In this document: in pieces, positions 16,270 to 24,526 of the stretch
Layout: the number at the start of each line of letters is the position of its first letter
Position numbering within the stretch: position 1 is the stretch's first letter
Origin: Bacillota bacterium
GTDB lineage: Bacteria > Bacillota > Clostridia > Oscillospirales > Ruminococcaceae
NCBI GenBank assembly: GCA_023460035.1
Contig: JAEWRN010000034.1
Span: 1-64,000, forward strand
DNA length: 64,000 nucleotides
Direction: 5' to 3'
The notes under the pieces: model-generated
Databases searched by the model: none
Told to the model about the DNA's origin: nothing
What the model saw: only the letters and a program-made list of their open reading frames with translations
Translations under genes and position numbers: made by a program

Positions 16270-17535
16270 TCAGTTATTTCGTCCTTTTATAAAGTTCGCC
16301 ACTCCGCGCAATGGTTTTGTCATTTTCCAAAAGAACGCGTTTACAATACTGTTATACGCTTGCTGCAACGCGGCAAGCTGGGCTATATTACTGCCGTTTT
16401 CGGCCACAAGGCCGTCATAGGCCTGCTGCAACGTGTCAAGTTGTTTTAGGGCTTTTGTGTTTTCGCCTGCAACACCGTCATGGGCTTGCTGCAAGGCGCT
16501 GATTCGGTTTAGGTTTTTGCTGTCCTCATTAATTATAAAATTGCAATAATCAAAATACACACGGGTTGCGGGCGATTCTTCAATTTTATGAAATGCCCAC
16601 CCGTCCAGAATGGAGAGGATTCGCTCAACCTGATAAGATACGAAATACCGTTCATACGCTACGGCACGCAGAGAGGGTGCTTCTTTTGCGGCGGCGGCAA
16701 ACCCGCGGCTAAGTTCGGCTGCAAGTGCGTCGGCGCAAAGCGACCGGAACGTGCGCCTGCCTGAAAAAACATAGTATTCTTCGTCATCAATGTTCGACAG
16801 CCGAATATAACCCTCGTCGCCAAAGCGGTCATAATTGAACACCGGTATGCCCAAGGCCAAAGCGTATTGCACCGTTTTGCCAATCGTTACAACACAGTCG
16901 TACCCAGCTAAAAGCTGCGGGGCAATTGGGATATGCTTGTCGGCTAAGCCGTAAAAATCAACGTTAATATGTTGCCCCGCAAGTTGTGTCGCGGCTTCCC
17001 TGATTTCATTTGGCACATGGTTCGACACAACCGCAATTTTATTTAAACTTTGCGGCGGTGTGCTTTTTTCAAATTCCCGAAAACTTTCGGGTACTAAATT
17101 GGGCACAATGAATATGGCATTTTCTCTTATGCCGTGGTTTAAAATCAATTTACTTTTCAATGAACCGGAATGCACAAAAACGGGCAAACCCTCAGCTTTT
17201 GCCAAAAAGCTGGGTGATTCCAGCATTTCAATACCGGAAAGGCTGCCGATGCCCAGTTTTTCAATGTTTACGCCGCTGCGGAGCAAATACGGCAGAAGCG
17301 GAAAATGATAACACAGCGCATACTGCCAAACGATATCTTTTGGCAGCGTATGGACAGAATATAAGCGGATCCCTTTCGATTCGACATATTCCCGAATCTC
17401 CTGCGTGATATCCATGGAGACAACACCGACCATCCACCCTTGGGCCACAAGATATTCAGCAATTTCGCAAATGTGCATCATTGACCCGTGATACCCGTTG
17501 AAGTAATAACCAGTAAGCAGAAAATTCTTAGTCAT
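16270..17535 (-). CDS. Glycosyltransferase-like protein with C-terminal 21-residue coiled-coil repeats
   Basis: A 421-residue protein. The first 330 residues resemble a GT-B glycosyltransferase, with an N-terminal GYYFNGYHGSMMH substrate-entry region and a nucleotide-sugar-like half around VTIGKTVQYALALGIPVFNYD. Residues about 345-400 hold 2.6 copies of a 21-residue repeat built on LQQAYDGLVAEN, predicted coiled coil, ending in FWKMTKPLR, a tail common in polysaccharide-biosynthesis transferases. It is probably cytoplasmic and membrane-associated in surface glycan assembly. The start at 17535 has an A-rich leader with AGGAAAG. No glycan gene cluster surrounds it, so the acceptor is unknown. 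Bases 16154-16269 are AT-rich and hold nothing recognisable. Confidence 0.68.
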   Translation of the reverse strand: MTKNFLLTGYYFNGYHGSMMHICEIAEYLVAQGWMVGVVSMDITQEIREYVESKGIRLYSVHTLPKDIVWQYALCYHFPLLPYLLRSGVNIEKLGIGSLSGIEMLESPSFLAKAEGLPVFVHSGSLKSKLILNHGIRENAIFIVPNLVPESFREFEKSTPPQSLNKIAVVSNHVPNEIREAATQLAGQHINVDFYGLADKHIPIAPQLLAGYDCVVTIGKTVQYALALGIPVFNYDRFGDEGYIRLSNIDDEEYYVFSGRRTFRSLCADALAAELSRGFAAAAKEAPSLRAVAYERYFVSYQVERILSILDGWAFHKIEESPATRVYFDYCNFIINEDSKNLNRISALQQAHDGVAGENTKALKQLDTLQQAYDGLVAENGSNIAQLAALQQAYNSIVNAFFWKMTKPLRGVANFIKGRNN

Positions 17536-17670
17536 AAGAAATACCTAACTTTCCTTATTACGGGTGAATATGTCTTGAATTGTTTTATCCATTATATTCC
17601 AACCATTTTAAATGTTCAAGAAAATTAGGAAATAGACCGAATAAGGCTAATTTTGCGCGTCAAAAGAATA

Positions 17671-17707
17671 AAAAAAGTCCTGAAACCATTCGGTTTCAGG
17701 ACTTTTT

Positions 17708-17708
<1 letters not shown>
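17671..17708. terminator. Terminator of tRNA-Ala
   Basis: Stem GTCCTGAAACC/GGTTTCAGGAC (17677-17687 with 17692-17702), loop ATTC, flanked by A-run and T-run so it works on both strands. It directly abuts the tRNA 3' end at 17708. Confidence 0.85.
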
Positions 17709-17783
<75 letters not shown>

Positions 17784-17813
17784 AAGTGACGGCCGTTTTT
17801 CGACTGCTCGATT

Positions 17814-17843
17814 ATTATATCAGAATGCCGCGCGCATTGTCAA
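17814..17843 (-). promoter_or_regulatory. Promoter of tRNA-Ala
   Basis: On the minus strand TTGACA (17843-17838), 18-bp spacer, TATAAT (17819-17814), about 30 bases before the tRNA. Bases 17844-17968 contain nothing else I recognise. Confidence 0.8.
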
Positions 17844-17968
17844 CACTTGTTTTGTGGTTTTTTCATTTTTTTGTTTTTTGTGCCTTTTCATCAGTCATCG
17901 GCAAAAAAACAGCCTGTGGGGCAGCCCCCGCAAGCCATTTTGAAGTAACTATATTGTGCCAGCTGAAT

Positions 17969-18478
17969 TTATGCGTTTTCTGCGGCAAGGGCAGGCAACG
18001 CAAAAACAAAGTGCTTTTGCAGGCGCGACGCTTTGTAAATGTGCAGCATTTCTGCCACGGCGCAAATTTTATCCGCAAGGCTGACAATAAAGCTTTCGCG
18101 GTGCATCGGCAGGGCAGGGGTCAGCGGCCACATGTGTTTGACGATAATGTCTTTTTCCAGCTTGCTGATGCCCAGCTTTTCGGCATTTTGTGCGGCAAGC
18201 TTCGGGTGTAAAAATAGGCGGTGAATTCTGCCGATATCGGTCTTTTCCCAGTCGCACAAATGTAAATCGTGCAGCAGCCCCCCGCGTGCCGCGGCCCGGT
18301 AGTCCAGCCCAAGGCGGCGCGCCATTAAAAAGCTGAGGTAGGATACAAATACGCTGTGGTCGTAACAGCTGATGCCGGCGGCATGCTGCGAAATCGTGCG
18401 CATGTCCTGCACCTCCTGCTGCTGGAGCAAGGGTTCGACCAGTGCGAGAAACGCTTCTTTATTTTCATCCGTCCACAT
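17969..18478 (-). CDS. HD-domain phosphohydrolase-like protein
   Basis: A 169-residue cytoplasmic protein of the HD superfamily. Metal ligands can be read in order: His in CYDHSVFVSY, the His-Asp doublet in GGLLHDLHLCDW, a further His in IVKHMWPL and Asp in SLADKICAV. This matches small HD hydrolases that act on nucleotides or phosphoesters. I chose ATG at 18478 because GGGAG lies 9 bases before it; the ATG at 18487 sits inside that ribosome site. Substrate unknown. Transcribed as a single gene with a hairpin in its leader. Confidence 0.8.
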   Translation of the reverse strand: MWTDENKEAFLALVEPLLQQQEVQDMRTISQHAAGISCYDHSVFVSYLSFLMARRLGLDYRAAARGGLLHDLHLCDWEKTDIGRIHRLFLHPKLAAQNAEKLGISKLEKDIIVKHMWPLTPALPMHRESFIVSLADKICAVAEMLHIYKASRLQKHFVFALPALAAENA

Positions 18479-18504
18479 CGGAACCATCTCCCTAAAAAGA
18501 TTAA

Positions 18505-18532
18505 GGCACATGGCGAAAAACCGCCATGTGCC
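18505..18532 (-). promoter_or_regulatory. 5' leader hairpin of the HD gene
   Basis: Perfect 11-bp stem GGCACATGGCG/CGCCATGTGCC with a 6-base loop. On the minus strand it is followed by TTAATCTTTTT and then the ribosome site. A TATAAT (18540-18535) places the transcript start next to the hairpin. It could stabilise the mRNA 5' end or attenuate. Bases 18541-18668 show nothing else clear. Confidence 0.45.
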
Positions 18533-18668
18533 ACATTATACACGTACTAAGTAGGAATTGCACGCATTTCAAACAAAATTGCACAAAATATTTACATTTC
18601 GGCAAAAAGATAGAGGAAAAAGGTATAAATACCCATTTATTGGGTCATAATCTGTCGAAACTGTAAAT

Positions 18669-19499
18669 TTATAAGGTTTTAATTGAAACCGGGACAGTCA
18701 GCTGTTCGGCAAGTTCGCGGTAAAAAACGTCCAAAAGGCCGTGGTAAACGGGCTTCCATGGTTTATTGCGGCCGCAGTAATGCACAAAAACTGCGTTGGT
18801 GCGCACCCAGTCAAGGTCGACCGGCTGGTTTTTAAAGTTGAGGTTGTGCAGCGTCAGATATTTTTCTGAAAGGTTGTAGATTAGCGGGTTCAACTGTGCA
18901 ATGCGGTCATGGTACAGTGCGTTCAGCACGTCCTGGTCCGGCAGCACCATTTTTACCTTGTTCTTTTCAATGTAGTCCAGTACCTGTGCGGGGTCCTGGT
19001 GGCGGCGCAGTGATGCAAGGTCCATCAGCATCACGCCGCTGTTAACATAAGCCCCGCCCTCCGGGATGTCAAGACGCAGCTCGTTCAGCCGCTGAAAAGT
19101 GCGTTTTACGTGGCTGGCAGCGGCAAACCACGCGGTGTCAAGCTGCATTTCGTAAAGCGGGCGCACCGGGTTCAGCACCACAAGGTCGGGGTCAAGGTAA
19201 AGCACACGGTCAATTTCTGCCGGCAAAATGCGCGCTGCAAACAACCGGTAGTACATTTCTCTGGGGTAGCGCTTTTCAATCGGCGCACCCGCCAGCATAT
19301 CGTCTTGCATCTGCACAGGGCAAAGCCGCAGCCGCTCGCCGCCCGGCACTGACTGCATGGCCTCAAAGTCGGCATCTGTCAGGGTGCTGTGCACGATATA
19401 CAGCGCAAAATTTTCGCCCGGGTTTGCCCGCAGCAGCGAAAACAGCATCACCCGTAAAACCGGGATGTAGTTGTGGTCCAGTGTGACAAGCAAGTTCAT
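18669..19499 (-). CDS. Glycosyltransferase family 8 protein
   Basis: A 276-residue retaining glycosyltransferase. The metal-binding DxD is DPD at 103-105 (RVLYLDPDLVV). Family features follow: YVNSGVMLMDL, LPDQDVLNALY and the C-terminal HYCGRNKPW. It should transfer glucose or galactose from a UDP-sugar to a surface or glycan acceptor in the cytoplasm. It stands alone behind GGAGG and an AT-rich promoter region; the acceptor is unknown. Confidence 0.9.
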   Translation of the reverse strand: MNLLVTLDHNYIPVLRVMLFSLLRANPGENFALYIVHSTLTDADFEAMQSVPGGERLRLCPVQMQDDMLAGAPIEKRYPREMYYRLFAARILPAEIDRVLYLDPDLVVLNPVRPLYEMQLDTAWFAAASHVKRTFQRLNELRLDIPEGGAYVNSGVMLMDLASLRRHQDPAQVLDYIEKNKVKMVLPDQDVLNALYHDRIAQLNPLIYNLSEKYLTLHNLNFKNQPVDLDWVRTNAVFVHYCGRNKPWKPVYHGLLDVFYRELAEQLTVPVSIKTL

Positions 19500-19654
19500 G
19501 TTAGCGCCTCCGAATAGCAGCAGAAAGATACTATTATTTTAACACAGCGTGGGGTGCGTCTTCAACGGGGGCAGAGCGACAAAACCCAAAAATTGTCGCC
19601 CCCCAAAAGGCAAAAACCTGCTGTGGTACTAGGGCAGGCGGCGCGCGGCCCCGC

Positions 19655-19683
19655 TTGACATTTAAGGCACAGCTGCCTATAAT
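19655..19683 (+). promoter_or_regulatory. Promoter of T-box-alaS
   Basis: TTGACA (19655-19660), 17-bp spacer, TATAAT (19678-19683): perfect consensus. Transcription from about 19690 yields a leader of roughly 310 nt before alaS. Bases 19500-19654 hold the divergent GT8 start region and no other recognised element. Confidence 0.85.
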
Positions 19684-19689
19684 AAATGC

Positions 19690-19938
19690 GTATGTTTTAT
19701 TAAGAGCAAAAGCGTTGAAAGGGCCCATGACCGGCCCGCTGGTACCAGAGAGAAAGCCCTTGGCTGTAAGGCTTTCACCGGCTGCGGTCTTTGCCACCCT
19801 TGAGCTCCCGGCCAATCACCGGGCGCGGGCTGCCGCGTTAAGGCGCACATTGAGTGGCGGCGTTATGCCGCAATTTGGGTGGTACCACGGAGCTTTGCAG
19901 CCTTCGTCCCTTTACCGGGGCGGAGGCTTAACCTTTTT
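19690..19938 (+). ncRNA. T-box leader sensing tRNA-Ala
   Basis: A tRNA-responsive riboswitch in front of alaS. The T-box core TTTGGGTGGTACCACGG lies at 19874-19890. The terminator stem AGCCTTCGTCCC pairs with GGGGCGGAGGCT (19899-19927) and is followed by T-rich sequence to 19937. AGAGAG at 19747-19752 followed by a hairpin AAAGCC/GGCTTT is the usual element after stem I. The GCT at 19738-19740 is a candidate alanine specifier codon, but stem I has not been folded. Uncharged tRNA-Ala binding would favour the antiterminator and raise alaS expression. Confidence 0.88.
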
Positions 19939-20000
19939 TAGGCGGCAAACCGGTTTTATTGCTGTGAAAAACAAGTATAGAAAGTAATGGTGAGCTTTAC

Positions 20001-22661
20001 ATGAAATGGACAGGCCTCAATGAGCTGCGCGAGTCGTTTCTCTCTTATTTTGAGAGCAAAGAGCATCTGCGGCTGGGCAGTTTCCCGCTGGTGCCGAAAA
20101 ACGACAACAGCCTGCTGCTGATCAACAGTGGCATGGCACCGATGAAAAAGTGGTTTCTTGCACAGGAGGAACCGCCTTCCCACCGTGTGACTACCTGCCA
20201 GAAATGCATTCGCACCCCGGATATTGAGCGGGTGGGCATTACGGCGCGCCACGGCACCTTTTTTGAAATGCTGGGCAATTTCAGCTTTCAGAACTATTTT
20301 AAAGACGAAGCCATCGCCTGGGCATGGGAGTATCTGACCGGCGTGCTGGAAATCCCCGCAGAAAAGCTGTACATCTCGGTCTATTTAGACGACGATGAAG
20401 CGTATGACATCTGGACAAAGAAAATTGGCATTGCGCCCGCGCATATGGTGCGCTTTGGCAAAGAGGATAACTTTTGGGAACATGGCTCTGGCCCGTGCGG
20501 CCCGTGCAGCGAAATTTATTTCGACCGCGGGCCTGAATACGGCTGCGGCAAGCCGGACTGCAAAGTGGGCTGCGACTGCGACCGCTACATGGAAGTGTGG
20601 AACCTTGTGTTCAGCCAGTTCGACTCGGACGGCAAGGGTACTTACACGCTGCTCGAGCACCCGAACATCGACACCGGCATGGGCCTTGAGCGCCTTGCCT
20701 GCGTGCTGCAGGGTGTGGGCAACCTGTTTGAGGTTGACACCGTGCGCGCCATTTTGAACCACGTTGAAAAGCTTTCGGGCAAGACCTACGGGCAGGACCA
20801 CAAAACCGACGTGTCCATCCGTGTGGTCACCGACCATATCCGTTCGACCGTCTTTATGGTCAGCGACGGCATTTTGCCGTCAAACGAGGGCCGCGGCTAT
20901 GTGCTGCGCCGTCTGCTGCGCCGCGCCGCGCGCCACGGCCGTATGCTGGGCATTGAAGGCCCGTTTTTGGCCGAGCTGTGCGAGACCGTTATCACCCAAA
21001 ACGAGCCGGCTTACCCGGAGCTGCGCGAGCACGCCGAGTACATTAAAAAGATGATCAGCGCAGAGGAAGAGCGTTTTTCAAAAACCATCGACCAAGGCCT
21101 TTCCATCCTTTCAAAGCTGATTGACGGCGTGCAGGATGCGGTGAAAGAGGGCGGGCAGAAGATTCTGTCGGGCGTTGAGGCGTTCCGGTTGCAGGATACC
21201 TTCGGCTTCCCGCTGGATTTGACCAAAGAAATTGCGGCCGAAGCGGGCATTGACGTGGACGAGGACAAATTCCACACCGAGATGAAAAGGCAGCGGGAGA
21301 CCGCGCGCGAAGACCGCAAGAAAAAGGATATTTCCGGCTGGTCCGGCGATTTGTTTACCGAACTGGATGCCGAGCCCACGCAGTTTGTCGGCTATGGCGA
21401 GCTGGCGGCAGAAGCAACGGTGCTGGCACTGTCTGACGGGCAGGAGCTGGTAGAGGCGATTTCGACCGACGACGGCCCGAAAGAAGGCGTGCTGGTCGTG
21501 CTGGACCGCACCCCGTTCTATGCCGAATCCGGCGGGCAGGTGGGCGATATCGGCACCCTGCACAGCGGGCAGGCCACCTTGCGGGTAGAGGGCTGCAAAA
21601 AAACGCCGAAGGGCTTTTATGTGCACACCTGCACCCTGCAAAACGGGTTGCTGGTCACCGGCTCGCAGCTGACGGCAGAGGTTGACCGCCCGCTGCGCAT
21701 GGCAACGGCGCGCAACCACACTGCGGCCCATCTGTTGCAGGCGGCATTGCGCGAGGTGCTTGGCACGCATGTGCATCAGGCCGGCTCTTACGAGGACAGC
21801 CAGCGGGTGCGGTTTGACTTTACGCACTTTGGCGCGATGAGCGCAGAGGAAATTGAAAAGGTAGAAAAAATTGTCAACGCCAAAATTTTTGAGGCAATGC
21901 CGGTCACCACGACCGTCATGCCGATTGCCAAGGCAAAAGAGCTGGGCGCCATGGCTCTGTTTGGCGAAAAATACGGCAATGAAGTGCGTGTTGTCAAGGT
22001 AGAAGAGTTTTCGACCGAGCTTTGCGGCGGCACCCATGTGCACAACACCGCACAGCTGGGCAGCTTTAAAATTTTGTCTGAAAGCAGTGCGGCTGCCGGC
22101 ATTCGCCGCATTGAGGGCGTGACCGGCACCAACCTGCTGGCGCTGCTGGACGAGCGCACCGCAGAGCTTGCGCAGATTGCGTCGCAGCTGAAAGCCAGCA
22201 GCCTGAACGATTTGCCCGCGCGCGTGGCGGCCCTGACGGAAGAACTGCATGCAACGCGCAGTGAGCTGGAAAAGGCAAAAGCCGCGGCGGCCGGCCAGCA
22301 GGTAGAAGGCCTGTTGCAGCAGGGCACCGAGGTGGACGGGCTGCGGGTGTTTACCGGCAACCTGCCCGGTGCGGATGTGAACACGCTGCGCAGCATTGGC
22401 GAAAAAATTCGCGACCGTGTGCCAGAAGGTGTTGTGGTGCTTTGCAGCGAAGTGGACGGCAAATGCAGCATGATGGTTGCGGTGGGCGCGCAGGCGGTGA
22501 AACGTGGCGTTAAGGCAGGTGTCCTTGCCAAGCAGGCCGCAGTGATTGCGGGCGGCAACGGCGGCGGCAAGCCGGACTTTGCAATGGCAGGCTTGCGCCA
22601 GCCCGAAAAGATACCAGAAGCACTGGCCGCTGTACCGGGCCTTGTAAAAGAGCTGCTGTAA
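20001..22661 (+). CDS. alaS: Alanyl-tRNA synthetase
   Basis: Charges tRNA-Ala. The 886-residue length is standard. The class II aminoacylation domain (1 to about 450) includes FFEMLGNFSF and the motif 3 arginines of RGYVLRRLLRRAARHG. The editing domain carries NHTAAH and CGGTHVHNT, the zinc ligands that clear Ser/Gly mischarges. The C-terminal C-Ala domain ends the protein. An ATG at 20001 follows GGTGAG. Expression is controlled by the T-box upstream, so the substrate tRNA gene for alanine at 17.7 kb and this enzyme lie within 3 kb. Confidence 0.97.
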   Translation: MKWTGLNELRESFLSYFESKEHLRLGSFPLVPKNDNSLLLINSGMAPMKKWFLAQEEPPSHRVTTCQKCIRTPDIERVGITARHGTFFEMLGNFSFQNYFKDEAIAWAWEYLTGVLEIPAEKLYISVYLDDDEAYDIWTKKIGIAPAHMVRFGKEDNFWEHGSGPCGPCSEIYFDRGPEYGCGKPDCKVGCDCDRYMEVWNLVFSQFDSDGKGTYTLLEHPNIDTGMGLERLACVLQGVGNLFEVDTVRAILNHVEKLSGKTYGQDHKTDVSIRVVTDHIRSTVFMVSDGILPSNEGRGYVLRRLLRRAARHGRMLGIEGPFLAELCETVITQNEPAYPELREHAEYIKKMISAEEERFSKTIDQGLSILSKLIDGVQDAVKEGGQKILSGVEAFRLQDTFGFPLDLTKEIAAEAGIDVDEDKFHTEMKRQRETAREDRKKKDISGWSGDLFTELDAEPTQFVGYGELAAEATVLALSDGQELVEAISTDDGPKEGVLVVLDRTPFYAESGGQVGDIGTLHSGQATLRVEGCKKTPKGFYVHTCTLQNGLLVTGSQLTAEVDRPLRMATARNHTAAHLLQAALREVLGTHVHQAGSYEDSQRVRFDFTHFGAMSAEEIEKVEKIVNAKIFEAMPVTTTVMPIAKAKELGAMALFGEKYGNEVRVVKVEEFSTELCGGTHVHNTAQLGSFKILSESSAAAGIRRIEGVTGTNLLALLDERTAELAQIASQLKASSLNDLPARVAALTEELHATRSELEKAKAAAAGQQVEGLLQQGTEVDGLRVFTGNLPGADVNTLRSIGEKIRDRVPEGVVVLCSEVDGKCSMMVAVGAQAVKRGVKAGVLAKQAAVIAGGNGGGKPDFAMAGLRQPEKIPEALAAVPGLVKELL

Positions 22662-22720
22662 CTGCCACGCGGCAGTTGCCGCAGGGTGTAAAACAGCATA
22701 ACAGAAGGGAGCGAGAGTAA

Positions 22721-23062
22721 ATGGAAGATTGCCTGTTCTGTAAAATCGGTGCAGGGGAAATCCCCTCAAACAAGCTGTATGAGGACGATACACTGCTTGC
22801 CTTTTATGACATTGACCCCAAAGCGCCGCTGCATTTTTTGGTAATCCCCAAAGCACATTACCAGTCTGCGGCGCAGCTGACCGAGCAGGACGCGCCGCTG
22901 CTGGGCCATGTGTTTGCGGTGATTGCAAAGCTGTGTGCCGAGCAGGGCTGTGAAAACGGCTACCGCGTTGTGACCAACGTGGGGGAGGACGGCGGCCAAA
23001 GTGTGCCGCACCTGCATTTTCATGTTTTGGCAAAACGAAGCCTTGCATGGCCCCCGGGCTGA
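22721..23062 (+). CDS. HIT-family hydrolase (HinT-like)
   Basis: A 113-residue histidine-triad protein with the catalytic motif HLHFHVL near the C-terminus and N-terminal Cys motif DCLFCKI. HinT-type enzymes hydrolyse nucleoside phosphoramidates, including aminoacyl-AMP adducts. Its position 59 bases after alaS may reflect clearing of aminoacyl adenylates, but this is inference. ATG preceded by GGGAGCGAG. Confidence 0.92.
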   Translation: MEDCLFCKIGAGEIPSNKLYEDDTLLAFYDIDPKAPLHFLVIPKAHYQSAAQLTEQDAPLLGHVFAVIAKLCAEQGCENGYRVVTNVGEDGGQSVPHLHFHVLAKRSLAWPPG

Positions 23063-23153
23063 TGCTGCTGCCAGCCGCCCGCACCGGTAAGTTTGCCCAG
23101 TGTGGGCCCCATTATGCTTTGCTGCGGCAAAGCCAGACTGAAGGAGAAATACC

Positions 23154-23696
23154 ATGGATAAAACTTATACACTCCACGTTGCAGGCGTTACGCGTGAACT
23201 GCCCATCTGCAAGGTGAACGATAACCTTTCCATTGCGGCTTTTGTGATGTTCAGCGATGTAGAATTAACGGTTGCCTGCGCGAAAGCAATGCTGGCAAAG
23301 GTGCCGGAGTTTGACGTTATTGTCACCGCTGAAGCAAAGGGCATCCCCCTTGCGTACGAGATGGCGCGCGAGAGCGGCAAACCTTACATCCCTGCCCGCA
23401 AAGGCCCGAAGCTTTACATGAAAGAGCCGATTATCGTGGAGGATAAGTCGATTACCACGCAGGGCCAGCAGCGCCTTGTCATTGACAAGCAGGATCTGCT
23501 GAACATGGACGGCAAGCGCATTTTAATTGTGGACGATGTCATCAGCACCGGCGGCTCGCTGCGCGCGCTGGAAACACTGGTCGGCTACAGCAAGGGCAAA
23601 GTGGTTGGCTGTGCTGCAGTACTGGCAGAGGGCGACGCTGCAAAGCGCAACGATATTATTTTCTTAGAAGAGCTGCCGCTGTTTTTCCACAGCTGA
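23154..23696 (+). CDS. Phosphoribosyltransferase, first tandem copy
   Basis: A 180-residue type I PRTase. The PRPP loop is RILIVDDVISTGGSL and a conserved APRT-like stretch DVIVTAEAKGIPLAYEMAR precedes the flexible loop region. Nucleobase specificity is unclear: it resembles adenine PRTases but lacks a clear adenine hood that I can recognise. The ATG at 23154 follows GAAGGAG. A near-identical paralogue follows at 23984, separated by a terminator. Confidence 0.88.
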   Translation: MDKTYTLHVAGVTRELPICKVNDNLSIAAFVMFSDVELTVACAKAMLAKVPEFDVIVTAEAKGIPLAYEMARESGKPYIPARKGPKLYMKEPIIVEDKSITTQGQQRLVIDKQDLLNMDGKRILIVDDVISTGGSLRALETLVGYSKGKVVGCAAVLAEGDAAKRNDIIFLEELPLFFHS

Positions 23697-23728
23697 GGCA
23701 GGCTGCTTTAAGCCTAGTTATAAAATTG

Positions 23729-23762
23729 CCGCCGGTGCTTTATTTGCGCCGGCGGTTTTTTT
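23729..23762 (+). terminator. Terminator between the two PRTase genes
   Basis: Stem CCGCCGGTGC/GCGCCGGCGG (23729-23738 with 23746-23755, one G-T wobble) followed by a run of seven T. The second PRTase therefore needs its own promoter; TATAAT at 23863-23868 is a candidate without a good -35. Confidence 0.8.
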
Positions 23763-23882
23763 GCCGCCCGCGCCGGGGGCGAAGCGGGGTGCTTCGGGTG
23801 ACGAGAAAGATATAACGCTGCAAAGCGGGCAGAATGGGTATGTATTTTTGCTGATTACATGGTATAATTTAAACAAAGGCAA

Positions 23883-23947
23883 GCTGCCCGGGTATACGCT
23901 GGGCAGCGCCACTAAAATAAGCTGTGCGCCGGGTGCACGCCACCCGG
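23883..23947 (+). promoter_or_regulatory. Two-hairpin leader of the second PRTase
   Basis: Between a TATAAT at 23863 and the gene lie two perfect 7-bp stems: GCTGCCC/GGGCAGC (23883-23889, 23901-23907) and CCGGGTG/CACCCGG (23929-23935, 23941-23947). They may be regulatory RNA structure or chance in GC-rich sequence. Confidence 0.3.
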
Positions 23948-23983
23948 GCTGCCGTGCCGGACAATACAAAGGAGTGTACCACG

Positions 23984-24526
23984 ATGGAAAAGACTTATAC
24001 GCTGCAGGTGGCGGGGCTGACCCGCGTTTTGCCCATTTGCCCGATTGGGAACGGGGTGTCCATCGCGTCATTCGTGATGCTGGGTGATGTGGAGCTGACG
24101 GTCGCCTGTGCCGCCGAATTGCTGAAAAAGGTGCCGGAGTTTGACGTCATTGTCACGGCAGAGGCAAAGGGCATCCCCCTTGCGTACGAAATGGCGCGTC
24201 AAAGCGGCAAGCAGTATTTTCCGGCGCGCAAAGGCCCCAAGCTTTACATGCAGGAGGCCGTGATTGTAGAGGACAAATCCATCACGACAGAGGGCCAGCA
24301 GAAGCTGGTCATTGACAAGCAGGACCTGCTTAGCATGGACGATAAGCGCATTTTGGTGGTGGATGACGTCATCAGCACCGGCGGCTCGCTGCGCGCGCTG
24401 GAAATGCTGGTGGGCTACAGCCGGGGTACGGTGGTGGGGCGTGCCGCGGTATTGGCAGAGGGCGACGCTGCAAAGCGCACCGATATTATCTATTTAGAAG
24501 AGCTGCCGCTGTTTTTTGACAATTAA
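23984..24526 (+). CDS. Phosphoribosyltransferase, second tandem copy
   Basis: A 180-residue paralogue of the preceding gene, sharing long blocks such as EFDVIVTAEAKGIPLAYEMA and the PRPP loop RILVVDDVISTGGSL, and the same C-terminal EELPLFF. Differences cluster in the N-terminal 50 residues and around the loop (KLYMQEAVIVED versus KLYMKEPIIVED). The ATG at 23984 follows AAAGGAG. Recent duplication with possible change of base specificity or of regulation is inferred. It ends one base before the next frame opens. Confidence 0.88.
   Translation: MEKTYTLQVAGLTRVLPICPIGNGVSIASFVMLGDVELTVACAAELLKKVPEFDVIVTAEAKGIPLAYEMARQSGKQYFPARKGPKLYMQEAVIVEDKSITTEGQQKLVIDKQDLLSMDDKRILVVDDVISTGGSLRALEMLVGYSRGTVVGRAAVLAEGDAAKRTDIIYLEELPLFFDN

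Noticed and set aside
21111..23084. 657-residue open frame antisense to alaS
   Set aside because: It has no ribosome site or family motif and lies wholly over alaS and the HIT gene; long shadow frames are expected from codon bias in GC-rich genes.
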